Below are positions 36,711 to 45,536 of a stretch of DNA of 64,000 bases, in pieces. Position numbers and translations under genes: made by a program. Numbering within the stretch: the stretch's first letter is position 1; the number at the start of each line of letters is the position of its first letter. The stretch is from Microbacterium sp. SD291 (lineage in GTDB: Bacteria > Actinomycetota > Actinomycetes > Actinomycetales > Microbacteriaceae): NCBI RefSeq assembly GCF_017355365.1, contig NZ_JADIJR010000008.1, positions 60,597 to 124,596 on the forward strand. The letters are read 5' to 3'. The notes under the pieces were generated by a model. It was given only the letters and a program-made list of their open reading frames with translations. It ran no database searches and was not told where the DNA came from.

Positions 36711-36814
36711 TGCTGTTCGGGGCGGCGGAAGGGCCCGCGAGGCCGTGCCCGACGGCATCGTCAACGACCGCTGGGGCGCCGATGTCCGGGACCACCGACC
36801 TGGAGCCGCACACC

Positions 36815-36850
36815 GCCGGGCGGGGCCCGGTCGACCGGGCCCCGCCCGGC
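36815..36850 (-). terminator. Terminator of the tRNA-Gly transcript
   Basis: Perfect 16-bp GC-only arms around TCGA, 17 bases beyond the 3-prime end of the tRNA. The 100 bases between this and the aquaporin terminator hold nothing recognisable. Confidence 0.82.
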
Positions 36851-36867
36851 TGAGCGCGGCGATGAAG

Positions 36868-36941
36868 TGGAGGGGCTGACGGGAATCGAACCCGCGCTAT
36901 CTGCTTGGGAAGCAGAAGTTCTGCCATTGAACTACAGCCCC
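36868..36941 (-). tRNA. tRNA-Gly (anticodon CCC)
   Basis: Acceptor stem GGGGCTG/CAGCCCC, D-arm with GTTC...GAAC, anticodon stem TCTGC/GCAGA with loop TTCCCAA (anticodon CCC, reads GGG), and T-arm with TTCGATT. The discriminator T is followed by an encoded CCA (36868-36870). Cloverleaf complete, 74 nt including CCA. Confidence 0.95.
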
Positions 36942-37022
36942 GTACCCGCATCCCTGGAGAGCGGATGCCGCAAGCCTACCTTCCGTCGCGTTGATGGCCA
37001 AAGCGCCGCGTCGCGCCACCAG

Positions 37023-37028
37023 TAGGCT
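37023..37028 (+). promoter_or_regulatory. -10-like TAGGCT, leaderless dcd promoter
   Basis: TAGGCT ends 6 bases before the GTG of dcd. Confidence 0.5.
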
Positions 37029-37034
37029 GAACCC

Positions 37035-37640
37035 GTGCTTCTCAGCGATCGCGACATCAGGGCAGAACTCGCATCCGGCCGCATCGGCCTGTCGCCCCAC
37101 GAGGCGGGGATGATCCAGCCGTCGAGCATCGACGTGCGCCTGGACCGCTACTTCCGCCTGTTCGACAACCACAAGTACCCGTTCATCGATCCCTCGGAGG
37201 ATCAGCCGGAACTCACCCGACTGATCGAGGTCGACCCGGAAGAGCCGTTCATCCTGCACCCCGGCGAGTTCGCGCTCGGCGCCACGTTCGAGCAGGTCAC
37301 GCTGCCCGACGACGTCGCCGCGCGCCTCGAGGGCAAGTCGTCGCTCGGCCGCCTCGGCCTCATCACGCACTCGACCGCGGGCTTCATCGACCCCGGGTTC
37401 ACCGGACACGTCACCCTCGAGCTCGCGAACGTGGCGACGCTGCCGATCAAGCTGTGGCCCGGCATGAAGATCGGCCAGCTCTGCTTCTTCCGCCTGACGT
37501 CGCCTGCCGAGAACCCGTACGGCTCCGGCCCCTACGGCAACAGGTATCAGGGTCAGCGGGGGCCGACGGCATCCCGCTCCTTCCAGAACTTCCACCGCAC
37601 CGACGTCGGCGTGACCGATGTCGGTGCAGTCGGCGGCTGA
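37035..37640 (+). CDS. dcd: dCTP deaminase, probably dUMP-forming
   Basis: 201 residues. Trimeric cytosolic enzyme of pyrimidine deoxynucleotide supply. Motifs Q-P-S-S-I-D-V-R-L (about 29-37), [10 protein letters not shown] (about 104-113, catalytic region), [11 protein letters not shown] (about 118-128), and G-Q-L-C-F-F-R-L. The sequence follows the actinobacterial bifunctional (dCTP deaminase plus dUTPase) type that yields dUMP directly. The 3-prime end overlaps the next gene by 23 bases. Confidence 0.93.
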   Translation: MLLSDRDIRAELASGRIGLSPHEAGMIQPSSIDVRLDRYFRLFDNHKYPFIDPSEDQPELTRLIEVDPEEPFILHPGEFALGATFEQVTLPDDVAARLEGKSSLGRLGLITHSTAGFIDPGFTGHVTLELANVATLPIKLWPGMKIGQLCFFRLTSPAENPYGSGPYGNRYQGQRGPTASRSFQNFHRTDVGVTDVGAVGG

Positions 37641-38388
37641 CGTGACGGACGGCGGCGCTGCGGCAGACGAGAGCGCGGTCCCGCCTCAGGAATGGCCGGC
37701 GGACGCCGAGGCGCCGACCGCTGCGGATCCCGAAGCGCCGTCATCCGGCGGATACGGCGTCCTCACCGGAATGATCTTCGCGTTCCTGCTGCTCCTGCTC
37801 GGGGCGGCGATCGCGGTGCTGGTGTACCTGGCCGGGAACACGTCGTTCACGCTGCCGACCTTCGGCGACGAGCCGCGGCCGGAGCAGACGGACGCCACGG
37901 TCACGACGCCGGAGCAGGAGAACCCGGATGCCGCGGGGGAGGCGCCGCTCGCCACGGGTGTGTGCAGCGAGTTCTGCGCCGACATCGCGGCCCGCGTCGG
38001 CACGAGTGTGATCGGCGCCGACGGCGGCTCGGCCTGGCAGCTGACGCAGGAATGGTCCGACGTCGAGGTCGCGACGCTTCCGGCCGACGCGGTGGTCGCT
38101 GCGGTCTACGAGGCGGATGCCGGCCTGCTCGAGTTCACCGTCTGGAGGTTCTCCGGCGACGCGGCGGCGCAGGAGGCGTATGAGCAGCTGTCGTCGGACA
38201 CCGGGGAGCCCTCCGGCTCGGGCGCCGTGTACGAGAACGGCAGCGGCAGCCAGAGCACCTTCGACGGCGACTCGTCGCGAACCGTGATCTGGACGGTCTT
38301 GAGTGACGACGCGCAGCCGTGGGTCATGCGAGTGCAGGGCCCTGACGACGACGCGGTGCAGCAGTTCTATCTCGCGCTGCCCTTCTGA
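37618..38388 (+). CDS. Membrane-anchored secreted-domain protein, unknown function
   Basis: 256 residues. Acidic Ala/Pro-rich cytosolic tail (1-47), one transmembrane helix (about 50-71), a Thr/Glu/Pro linker, then an external alpha/beta domain with two Cys in G-V-C-S-E-F-C (about 115-121). This architecture is common in actinobacterial surface proteins. It begins inside dcd, and a perfect hairpin follows its stop. Function not recognised. Confidence 0.75.
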   Translation: MSVQSAADVTDGGAAADESAVPPQEWPADAEAPTAADPEAPSSGGYGVLTGMIFAFLLLLLGAAIAVLVYLAGNTSFTLPTFGDEPRPEQTDATVTTPEQENPDAAGEAPLATGVCSEFCADIAARVGTSVIGADGGSAWQLTQEWSDVEVATLPADAVVAAVYEADAGLLEFTVWRFSGDAAAQEAYEQLSSDTGEPSGSGAVYENGSGSQSTFDGDSSRTVIWTVLSDDAQPWVMRVQGPDDDAVQQFYLALPF

Positions 38389-38404
38389 GGCAGTTCCTCC
38401 ACCC

Positions 38405-38444
38405 GGTCGTTGAGCGAGCGACGCGAGACGCTCGCTCAACGACC
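38405..38444. terminator. Perfect palindrome between convergent genes
   Basis: GGTCGTTGAGCGAGCG (38405-38420) and its exact complement (38429-38444) enclose ACGCGAGA. Flanking CCACCC/GGGTGG extend the symmetry. It can end transcription from both sides. Its TTGAGCGAGCG arm reappears at 63796-63806. Confidence 0.85.
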
Positions 38445-38452
38445 GTGGGTGG

Positions 38453-39190
38453 TCAGGCGTCGCGGCCGCGGGAGTAGCCCGCGTCGAACCCGCGCTCGTA
38501 TGCGTGCTGGTGGCCGTGGTGGCCCTGGTGGCCCTGGCGCGCGCGGTGGCCGTGGCCGGACTCCGACGCGAACCCGTGGCCGAAGCGGCGCCCGTGCCCG
38601 TGCTCGCAGCCGTGATCGGCATCCGGTCCGAATCCGTGGTCCTCGCCGTGAGCGAAGCCGGGACCGAAGCCGCGCCCGAACGGGTGGCCGTGGTGCCCGG
38701 GGCGACGGCCGAAGCCGTGGCCGAGGACGCCGCGGCCGAAACCGCGACCGAAGCCGTGGCGACGTCCGCGTCCGCGGGGGAGCGGCGTCTCCTCGTCCCA
38801 GCCGAACGCCCTGGCGATCTGCTCGAGCGAGGCGATCGTCGTGGCGAGGTCCTCTGCCGGCACGGCGTCCGTGACCTTCGCGCGGATGCCGGAGACGATC
38901 GCGCCGAGGCGGTCCTTTGCGGCGCGTCCCTCGTCGGTGAGCGTCCAGCCGTCGCCATCCCGTGCGACCCAGCCGCGGGCGATGAGCCCCTCGAGCTTGC
39001 GCGGGTGGAGCGGCCGCCTGGCCGGAACCGTGCCGTCGACGATGTTGAGCAGCCGCCAGTCGCGGCGGCTCGCGCCCTCGTTCTCGAAGGCGGTGGCGAA
39101 CTCGGCCGCCATCAGGCGGTCGACGGCCTTCAGCCAGTAGCCGAAGGGGCGGGAGGGGCGGGAGGTGTTCTGCGTGTCATTGCTGTTCAT
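38453..39190 (-). CDS. MarR-like regulator with long His/Gly-rich C-terminal tail
   Basis: 245 residues. The first 130 form a winged-helix domain (A-S-R-R-D-W-R-L-L-N-I-V-D-G-T, then K-L-E-G-L-I-A-R-G-W-V and D-G-W-T-L-T-D-E-G-R-A). About 135-245 is a low-complexity tail built from G-H-G, F-G-R-G-F, H-G-H and G-P-G-F units with one Cys, a plausible metal-binding region. It is divergent from another MarR-family gene whose N-terminus has similar composition, with palindromes between them. Function: probable metal- or redox-responsive repressor (inference). Confidence 0.82.
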   Translation of the reverse strand: MNSNDTQNTSRPSRPFGYWLKAVDRLMAAEFATAFENEGASRRDWRLLNIVDGTVPARRPLHPRKLEGLIARGWVARDGDGWTLTDEGRAAKDRLGAIVSGIRAKVTDAVPAEDLATTIASLEQIARAFGWDEETPLPRGRGRRHGFGRGFGRGVLGHGFGRRPGHHGHPFGRGFGPGFAHGEDHGFGPDADHGCEHGHGRRFGHGFASESGHGHRARQGHQGHHGHQHAYERGFDAGYSRGRDA

Positions 39191-39225
39191 GAGTGAAGTC
39201 CTTGTATGTCAGTGTGCATGTGCTT

Positions 39226-39273
39226 GTCACATTGCATGTACATGTAGTGTGACATGTAGTTCAGATACATGTC
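39226..39273. promoter_or_regulatory. Operator cluster between divergent MarR-like genes
   Basis: A 28-bp near-palindrome at 39226-39253 (GTCACA...ATGTACAT...TGTGAC, 24 of 28 positions symmetric) is followed by GACATGT (39251-39257) and ACATGTC (39267-39273), perfect 7-bp arms 9 bases apart. The whole 105-bp gap is AT-rich and full of ACATGT/GCATGT. It looks like several adjacent regulator sites. Confidence 0.75.
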
Positions 39274-39295
39274 AAGTCGCATGTAAAATCGAATC

Positions 39296-39853
39296 GTGAG
39301 CGCCGCAGAGAACGACCCAGCCGAGGCCATCGCCCGGGCCCTGTCCAGGCTCCGCGGCCGGCGACCCGGCGAACGCGGGCGCGGGCATGGAGGCCCGCAC
39401 GGCTGGCACGGCGGCCCGCACTCGGATCCCTTCGAGCACGCGGCGCATGGTGGCCACCCCGGCAGGCCGGGGCACCCCGGCATGCCGCCGTGGATGGGCG
39501 ACCCCTCAGGACGCTTCGGCGGACCGGCCCGAATGCGCATGCTCGAGGCGCTCGCCGCGGCATCCGCTCCGCTCAGCGTGAGCGACCTCGGTGCCGCGAT
39601 CGGCGTCGATCAGCCGCGGGCGTCACGCCTCGTGCAGCAGGGGGTCGAGCGCGGCCTGGTCCGGCGCGAGGCCGACCCCGACGACGCGCGGCGCACCCGC
39701 ATCGCGCTCACGGATGAGGGGCGAAAGCTCGCCCGAGGCATGCGCGGCGAGCGGCGCGAGACGCTCGGCCGCGCGCTCGCCGCGTTCACCGACGAGGAGC
39801 AGGCCGAGCTCTCCCGGCTGCTCACGAAGCTCGCCGACAACTGGGACGCCTGA
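39296..39853 (+). CDS. MarR-family regulator with His/Gly/Pro-rich N-terminal region
   Basis: 185 residues from GTG. About 20-75 is R-G-R-G-H-G-G-P-H-G-W-H-G-G-type low complexity with roughly ten His. About 78-180 is a MarR winged helix (L-S-V-S-D-L-G-A-A-I-G-V-D-Q-P-R-A-S-R-L-V-Q, then the D-x-D-D-A-R-R-T-R-I-A-L-T wing). Divergent from the other His-rich MarR-like gene, so cross- or autoregulation through the shared operator is likely. The signal is unknown. Confidence 0.85.
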   Translation: MSAAENDPAEAIARALSRLRGRRPGERGRGHGGPHGWHGGPHSDPFEHAAHGGHPGRPGHPGMPPWMGDPSGRFGGPARMRMLEALAAASAPLSVSDLGAAIGVDQPRASRLVQQGVERGLVRREADPDDARRTRIALTDEGRKLARGMRGERRETLGRALAAFTDEEQAELSRLLTKLADNWDA

Positions 39854-39859
39854 GCCCGG

Positions 39860-41260
39860 TCAGGACGCCTGCGTCTTCACGGGCAGCAGCAGCAGGAACC
39901 CGGCGATCAGCACGATCACGATGCCCAGGATGCCGAACGCGGTCTGCGCGGTCAGGGCGATCAGGATCGTCCACGCTCCAGACGCCATCCAGCTCGCGGC
40001 GCGGCCGGTCGTCGCGTACAGGCCGAAGATCTCGCCCTCGCGGCCTGCGGGCGTCACCCTCGCGAGGAAGGAGCGGGATGCCGCCTGGGCGGGGCCCACG
40101 AACGCGCAGAGGATGAGCCCGCCGATCCAGAACACCATCGTGCCGCCGTCAGCGAGGAAGAACACCGCCAGGCCCGCGATGATCATCGCGCCGAGCGAGA
40201 TCAGGATGATGCGCTTCGGGCCGAACCGGTCGTCGAAGCGCCCGGCGATGATGGTCGAGACGCCGGCGATCAGGTTCGCAGCGATGCCGAAGATCACGAG
40301 CTGCTGGAACTCGAAGCCGAAGACGCTCGCCGCGATCACGGCGCCGAACGCGAAGACGCCGCTGAGCCCGTCGCGGAACACCGCGCTCGCGAGCAGGAAC
40401 CAGAACGTCTGGCGGGTCTCGGGGGTGCGGTACAGCCCGATCACGTCCTGCACCAGCAGCCGGTACGAGGCGAAGAACCCCACCTTGCGCTCCGGCCTGC
40501 CCAGCGACGGCTCCGGCACGTTCAGGAAGATCGGGATGCTGAACACAATCGCCCACACCGCGCAGCCCACGGCGATGAGCCGGAACGGCAGGCCGTTGTC
40601 CGTCGACATGCCGAACCAGTCGAAGGTGTCGAGGACCACGACGATCGTGAGGGCGACGATGCCGCCGAGATAGCCGAAGCCCCAGCCGAGCCCCGAGATG
40701 CGCCCGACGGTCTTCGGGTTCGCGATGCCGATCAGCATGGCGTTCGAGTTCACGGCGGCGATCTCGCCGAACACCGAGCCGGCCGAGATCAGCGCGACCC
40801 CGAGCCAGAACAGGCTGGGCACCGGCTCGACGAACCACAGGCCGAACATGCAGACGATGAGCGCGCCGGTGCCGATGCCGAGCCACAGCTTCTGCCTCCC
40901 CGCAGCATCCGCCCGCTGGCCGAGCACCGGCGCGAGCAGCAGGATCGCGAACGCCGCGATCGTGGAGCCGAGCCCGAGCCCTGAGGCGAGCCCCGCCTCG
41001 GCGGCCTCGTAGGCCTTGCTCTCATGGTCGAGCGCCGCGAGCTCGGGCGGCAGGAAGGAATCGCTCACCAGGTACAGCGCGGTGAAGATGAACGTGAGGA
41101 TCACGGTGTTGAACGGCTGGGTCGCCCAGTCCCACAGCGCCCACGAGTACACCTGCTTCTTCGGCGCCGGCGTCTCGCCGCGCAGCTCCAGGCCGATCAC
41201 GCCGACCGTCCCGGGTCGGGCCGGAGCCTGCGGCTTCGGGACCATCGCGTCTTCACTCAT
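39860..41260 (-). CDS. MFS transporter of the UMF1 (Atg22-like) family
   Basis: 466 residues with 12 transmembrane segments. It opens with the family hallmark Y-S-W-A-L-W-D-W-A-T-Q-P-F at about 38-50. Resembles vacuole-effluxer Atg22-like proteins, which export amino acids or nucleosides in some organisms; bacterial substrates are uncertain. ATG at 41260. The stop is 6 bp from the convergent MarR gene. No regulator other than the neighbouring MarR pair is evident. Confidence 0.88.
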   Translation of the reverse strand: MSEDAMVPKPQAPARPGTVGVIGLELRGETPAPKKQVYSWALWDWATQPFNTVILTFIFTALYLVSDSFLPPELAALDHESKAYEAAEAGLASGLGLGSTIAAFAILLLAPVLGQRADAAGRQKLWLGIGTGALIVCMFGLWFVEPVPSLFWLGVALISAGSVFGEIAAVNSNAMLIGIANPKTVGRISGLGWGFGYLGGIVALTIVVVLDTFDWFGMSTDNGLPFRLIAVGCAVWAIVFSIPIFLNVPEPSLGRPERKVGFFASYRLLVQDVIGLYRTPETRQTFWFLLASAVFRDGLSGVFAFGAVIAASVFGFEFQQLVIFGIAANLIAGVSTIIAGRFDDRFGPKRIILISLGAMIIAGLAVFFLADGGTMVFWIGGLILCAFVGPAQAASRSFLARVTPAGREGEIFGLYATTGRAASWMASGAWTILIALTAQTAFGILGIVIVLIAGFLLLLPVKTQAS

Positions 41261-41330
41261 GAACGCAGTCTGGCGGGGTGCGGTGAACGGCCGGTGACGG
41301 CGCGCCGCCGAGGGTCGTCGATCGGGCGAG

Positions 41331-41336
41331 TAGGGT
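41331..41336 (+). promoter_or_regulatory. -10-like TAGGGT, leaderless TOPRIM-gene promoter
   Basis: TAGGGT ends 6 bases before the ATG at 41343. Confidence 0.45.
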
Positions 41337-41342
41337 CGACGC

Positions 41343-41918
41343 ATGCCGAGGGCGGATGCCACGACGGGTGCGGTGGTGCTGTTCGAGGGCGCGAGCGATC
41401 GCCTCGCCTTCGAGGCCGTGGCGCGCCGCCGCGACGTGGAGCTCGGCGCGCTGCTCCTCGAGGACCTGAACGGCATCACGAATCTGCGCCGGCGCCTCAC
41501 CGAGCTCCGTGCCGCCGCCGTGCCGCCGCGCGTGCTCGGCCTGTACGACACAGCCGAGGGGCGCTACGTCGCCCAGGTGCTGATCGATGTCGGAATGCTC
41601 ACCGGGTCCCTCGCCGCGCCGAGCGACGTCGGCTTCTTCGGCTGCGAGCGAGACCTGGAGGACGAGGTGATCGCGGCCGCAGGGCCCGACCTGGTGGTGG
41701 AGACGATCGCAGCGCGCGGCGAGCTCACGCGCTTCCGGGTGTTCCAGGCGCAGCCGGCGCAGCGCGCCTGGACGATCCACGCGCAGCTGCATCGCTTCGC
41801 GGGGACGACCGCCGGCCGCAAGGCCCGATTCGCCGCCGATGTGATCGACGCCCTCCCGGTCGAGCGGATGCCGCGGCCGCTGATGGCGCTGCTGGACGCG
41901 GCGCTGAGCCGCGTGTGA
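41343..41918 (+). CDS. Stand-alone OLD-type TOPRIM domain protein
   Basis: 191 residues. V-L-F-E-G-A-S-D-R-L-A at about 12-22 gives the TOPRIM glutamate. L-Y-D-T-A-E-G at about 66-72 is the acidic metal motif in its degenerate OLD form, and C-E-R-D-L-E-D-E-V-I at about 100-109 is the OLD-family signature. No ABC-type ATPase domain is attached, unlike full OLD nucleases. It is probably a metal-dependent nuclease or phosphotransferase. Immediately followed (4 bp) by the convergent Lrp-like gene. Confidence 0.8.
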   Translation: MPRADATTGAVVLFEGASDRLAFEAVARRRDVELGALLLEDLNGITNLRRRLTELRAAAVPPRVLGLYDTAEGRYVAQVLIDVGMLTGSLAAPSDVGFFGCERDLEDEVIAAAGPDLVVETIAARGELTRFRVFQAQPAQRAWTIHAQLHRFAGTTAGRKARFAADVIDALPVERMPRPLMALLDAALSRV

Positions 41919-41922
41919 AGGG

Positions 41923-42216
41923 CTACGCGCTGAACACGTGCGGGTCGCGGAGCGTCCGGGCGTAATCCTCCTTCAGCACGGCGAGGTGCAGCCAGGCCTC
42001 GATGCGGGTGACGCCGGGGAGAGCGCGCAGCCGCTCCAGGCTCGCGTACAGCGCCCCGGCCGACGGCTCGACGAGCGTCGCGATCACGTCGAAGCGTCCG
42101 AGCGCCCGCGCGGCGAAGTCGACGCCCCGCCCTGCCCTGAGGTCCGCGACGAGGCTCGCGCCGCAGCACTCCGACGAGGCGCCGGTCACGGCATCCTTCA
42201 ACGCCCGCACCGACAC
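41923..42216 (-). CDS. Lrp/AsnC ligand-binding (RAM) domain, HTH missing
   Basis: About 97 residues from GTG 42216 (GTG 42210 also possible). It matches only the C-terminal effector/oligomerisation half of Lrp regulators (A-L-G-R-F-D-V-I-A-T-L, then L-E-R-L-R-A-L-P-G-V-T-R-I-E-A-W). The DNA-binding half that normally precedes it is absent. The reading frame runs on upstream into the divergent amidohydrolase. It may be a genuine stand-alone RAM protein or a regulator truncated on its 5-prime side. Only 18 bp separate its start from the amidohydrolase ATG. Confidence 0.68.
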   Translation of the reverse strand: MSVRALKDAVTGASSECCGASLVADLRAGRGVDFAARALGRFDVIATLVEPSAGALYASLERLRALPGVTRIEAWLHLAVLKEDYARTLRDPHVFSA

Positions 42217-42234
42217 GACTGCGAACCCGACCGC

Positions 42235-43905
42235 ATGAGAAAGCTCACCCCCTTCGACACCTCCGCCCAGACCGCACCCCGGATCGTCACGGCCCGCGGC
42301 ATCCACACGGCGGATGCCGGTGCCACGACGGCGACGGCGATGCTGATCGACCGCGGCCGGATCCTCGCGATCGGCGACCTCGCCTCCTGCGAGGACGCAG
42401 CGTCGGGGGTGGGCCTCGCAGTCGAGCGAGTCGACCTCGGCGACGCCGTGATCGTCCCCGGGTTCGTGGACGCGCACGCGCATCCGCTCATGTACGGGCA
42501 GATGATGAGCTGGGTCGACTGCGGACCGGAGAAGGCCCGCAGCATCCCGGAGATCGTCGCGCTGCTCCGTGAGGCGGCGGCTTCTCTTCCTGCTGGACGC
42601 CCGGTGCGCGGCTACGGCTACGAGCAGCGCAACCTGGCCGAGAAGCGGCACCCCACCCGGTTCGAGCTCGACGAGGTCGCGACCGACCGCGAGGTCTACC
42701 TGATGAACGCCTCCGGCCACGGCGGCGTCGTGAACTCGCACACGCTCGAGACAGGCGGCGTCGACCGTGACACCCCGAACCCCGACGGCGGGGAGTTCTT
42801 CCGCGACGCGGACGGCGAGCTGACCGGCGAGCTGTCGGATGCCGCGTGCAACATCCTCACCGGCGTGCACGGCGTGAAGATCGGGCACCACGGCCCGAAC
42901 TTCCACCTCGCCGACGAGCCCGAGGAGCACCTGCGCCAGCTGGATGCCGCGACCCGGCGCTTCCTCGCCGGCGGGGTCACCTCGATCGGCGACGCGCAGG
43001 TCACGCGCCGCGAGTTCGACATGTACCTGCGGCTCGCCGAGGCCGGACGCCTCGAGCTGCGGGTCTCGATGTACCTGCTCTCGCACCTGCTCGAGGAGGC
43101 GCTCGAGATGGGGCTCGTCGGCCAGTTCGGCAACGCGCACCTGAGCTTCGCGGGCATCAAGTTCTACGCCGACGGCACGCTCGGCGGCTGGACCGCGTAC
43201 TTCCCGGACGGCTACGTCGGCGACCCGTGCCGCACCGGCCAGTTGTACCACGACCCCGCCGAGTACGCCGGGCTGATCCGCAAGGCGCACGTCGCGGGGC
43301 TGCAGACCGCGACGCACGCGCAGTCGCCCACCGCGATCGAGATGGTCGTCTCGGCGATCGAGGCGGCGCTCGCCGAGCGGCCGGATGCCGACGCGCGGCA
43401 CCGCATCGAGCACTGCGGCCTGCCGACGCCCGAGCAGATCGAGCGGATGGCGGCCTCCGGCATCCGCCCGGTGAACCAGACGCAGCACTACTTCAACTGG
43501 GGCGAGGGCGTCGAGGAGGCCATCGGCACGCCGGGGGAGCGATTCAACCCGCTCGGCGAGTTCGAGCGCGCCGGTGTGGGGTACACGATCTCCTCCGACG
43601 CCCCGGTCGCCGAGCCCATCCCGCTCGAGGCGATCCAGACCGCGGTCACCCGAGTCACCCGCCGAGGCCACAAGCTGGGTCCGGACGACCTGCGGATCAC
43701 CGCGCTCGCGGCGCTCCGTGCCCACACGATCGAGGGTGCCATCTCGATCGGCCGCGAAGACGACCTGGGTTCGCTCGAGGTCGGAAAGTACGCCGACTTC
43801 GCGGTGCTCTCCGATGACCCGCTCGGAGTGCCCGCCGAGGACATCTCGGCGATCACGGTGCGCGAGACCTGGGTCGACGGCGAACGCCGTCACCGGGTGG
43901 AATGA
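42235..43905 (+). CDS. YtcJ-like amidohydrolase (Amidohydro_3)
   Basis: 556 residues, a metal-dependent hydrolase of the imidazolonepropionase/YtcJ group. Metal motif D-A-H-A-H at about 78-82, later His in T-A-T-H-A-Q, H-R-I-E-H-C-G, and the catalytic Asp in S-S-D-A-P-V. It probably hydrolyses an amide or cyclic amidine; the substrate is unproven. First gene of a run with a TPP decarboxylase (7 bp downstream) and a ureohydrolase (25 bp), suggesting degradation of a guanidino or lactam compound. Confidence 0.87.
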   Translation: MRKLTPFDTSAQTAPRIVTARGIHTADAGATTATAMLIDRGRILAIGDLASCEDAASGVGLAVERVDLGDAVIVPGFVDAHAHPLMYGQMMSWVDCGPEKARSIPEIVALLREAAASLPAGRPVRGYGYEQRNLAEKRHPTRFELDEVATDREVYLMNASGHGGVVNSHTLETGGVDRDTPNPDGGEFFRDADGELTGELSDAACNILTGVHGVKIGHHGPNFHLADEPEEHLRQLDAATRRFLAGGVTSIGDAQVTRREFDMYLRLAEAGRLELRVSMYLLSHLLEEALEMGLVGQFGNAHLSFAGIKFYADGTLGGWTAYFPDGYVGDPCRTGQLYHDPAEYAGLIRKAHVAGLQTATHAQSPTAIEMVVSAIEAALAERPDADARHRIEHCGLPTPEQIERMAASGIRPVNQTQHYFNWGEGVEEAIGTPGERFNPLGEFERAGVGYTISSDAPVAEPIPLEAIQTAVTRVTRRGHKLGPDDLRITALAALRAHTIEGAISIGREDDLGSLEVGKYADFAVLSDDPLGVPAEDISAITVRETWVDGERRHRVE

Positions 43906-43912
43906 GGATGTG

Positions 43913-45511
43913 ATGAGCGACGACATGTACGCCGACACCGCCGGACGCGCGGTGCTCGAGACGATCCGCGCCTATGGCGTCACCGCCGTGTTCGGCATCC
44001 CCGGCACCCACAACCTCGAGCTGTACCGGCCGCTCGCCGACCTCGGCATCCGGGCGGTGACGAACCGCCACGAGCAGGGCTCCGGCTACGGCGCCGACGG
44101 CTGGGCGCAGCAGACCGGACTCCCCGGTGTCGTCATCACGACCTCCGGGCCGGGCCTGCAGAACGCGATGAGCGCGATCGGCACCGCGTTCTGCGAGTCG
44201 CGCCCGCTGCTCGTGCTGTCTCCCGGAGTGCCGCTCGGAGCGGAGTTCGCCGACGTCGGCACCCTGCACGAGACGAAGGACGCCACCGCCATGGTCGGCG
44301 CGATCGCCGAATGGTCGCGGCGCGTCAGCAGTGCGGCCGAGGCGGTGGATGCCGTGCACGACGCGTTCGCGCTGTTCCGCACCGGCCGCCCCCGGCCCGT
44401 GCACATCGAGATCCCGCTCGACGTGCTGGAGGCGCCGGCGGATGTTTCCGCCGAGGCGCGCCGCGCCCGCCCGGTGCCGCCGCGCGCGACGGGCGACGTC
44501 GCCGCGATCGCCGAGGCCGCGCGGCTGCTGTCCGGTGCGCAGAACCCCGTCATCGTCGCGGGCGGCGGGGCCACTCGCGCCGGTGACGCGCTCACCGCGC
44601 TCGCCGAGCGGCTCGGCGCCCCCGTGCTCACCACGCTGAACGGCAAGGGCACCGTCGACGAACGGCATCCGCTCGCCCTCGGCTCGAACCTGCGGCTCGC
44701 CGCCGCCCGCGCGGTGGCGGAGCAGGCCGACGTGCTGCTCGTGGTCGGCTCCAAGCTCGGCGAGGCCGAGCTGTGGGCGCCCCGGCTCAAGGCGCAGGGC
44801 GCCGTGATCCGCGTCGACATCTCGCCGGCCCAGCTCGACAAGAACCTCGCCGCGAAGGTGAGAATCATGGGCGACGCGTCGGCGGTCGTGGCCGCGGTGC
44901 TCGAGGCGGTGCCGGACTCCGGGCGTGCTTCGGATCTCGAGGCTGCCCGTGCCGCGATCGACGTTGAGATGCGAGGGACCGCCCCCGATACCGTCGCGCT
45001 TGCCGAGCTCATCGCCGAAGGGCTGCCCGACGGGGTGATCGTCGCGGGTGACTCCTCCCAGGTCGTGTACATGGCGCTCGGCAGCGTGCTGCGGAACGAG
45101 CGCCCGCACTCGCTGCTCTACACGCCCACGTACGCGACCCTCGGATACGGCCTTCCGGCCGCGATCGGCGCCCGCGTGGCCCAGACCGAGCGGCCCGTCC
45201 TCACCGTGATCGGCGACGGCGCGCTGATGTTCTGCGTCAACGAGATCATGACCGCGGTCGAGCAGCGCCTCGACGTCACGATCGTGTGCGTCGACAACGG
45301 CGGCTACGCCGAGATCCGCCAGAACGAGGTCGACCGGGGGATGGTGCCGATCGGCGTCGACCTCGTGCAGCCCGACTGGGCCGCGCTCGCCGCGGCCTTC
45401 GGCGCCACCGGGCGTCGTGTGGAACGTCGTGAAGAGGTCGCGTCCAGCATCCGCTCCGCGATCGCCGCCGGCGGCGTGCAGCTCGTGCACATCCCGCAGA
45501 ACTCTCTCTGA
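43913..45511 (+). CDS. Thiamine-diphosphate enzyme, 2-oxoacid decarboxylase type
   Basis: 532 residues. Pyr domain with catalytic Glu in N-R-H-E-Q-G (about 44-49), central domain (about 195-320), PP domain with G-D-G-A-L-M-F and the D-N metal site about 26 residues on. The length suits acetolactate-synthase or benzoylformate/2-ketoarginine-decarboxylase types. Its place before a ureohydrolase recalls AruI of the arginine transaminase route; that is inference. GTG at 43910 is an alternative start. Confidence 0.87.
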   Translation: MSDDMYADTAGRAVLETIRAYGVTAVFGIPGTHNLELYRPLADLGIRAVTNRHEQGSGYGADGWAQQTGLPGVVITTSGPGLQNAMSAIGTAFCESRPLLVLSPGVPLGAEFADVGTLHETKDATAMVGAIAEWSRRVSSAAEAVDAVHDAFALFRTGRPRPVHIEIPLDVLEAPADVSAEARRARPVPPRATGDVAAIAEAARLLSGAQNPVIVAGGGATRAGDALTALAERLGAPVLTTLNGKGTVDERHPLALGSNLRLAAARAVAEQADVLLVVGSKLGEAELWAPRLKAQGAVIRVDISPAQLDKNLAAKVRIMGDASAVVAAVLEAVPDSGRASDLEAARAAIDVEMRGTAPDTVALAELIAEGLPDGVIVAGDSSQVVYMALGSVLRNERPHSLLYTPTYATLGYGLPAAIGARVAQTERPVLTVIGDGALMFCVNEIMTAVEQRLDVTIVCVDNGGYAEIRQNEVDRGMVPIGVDLVQPDWAALAAAFGATGRRVERREEVASSIRSAIAAGGVQLVHIPQNSL

Positions 45512-45536
45512 TCCCGCTTCACAGACAGGACCCACC

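Noticed and set aside
36711..36810. Remnant gene between aquaporin and tRNA-Gly
   Set aside because: A short open stretch (EAVPDGIVNDRWGA) has no start site or identifiable homology.
38453..39190. Collagen-like structural protein
   Set aside because: The Gly-rich tail lacks a strict G-x-y period and follows a winged-helix domain.
41923..43938. 671-codon minus-strand frame
   Set aside because: Only the last 97 codons resemble a protein family (Lrp RAM domain); the rest is antisense to the amidohydrolase.
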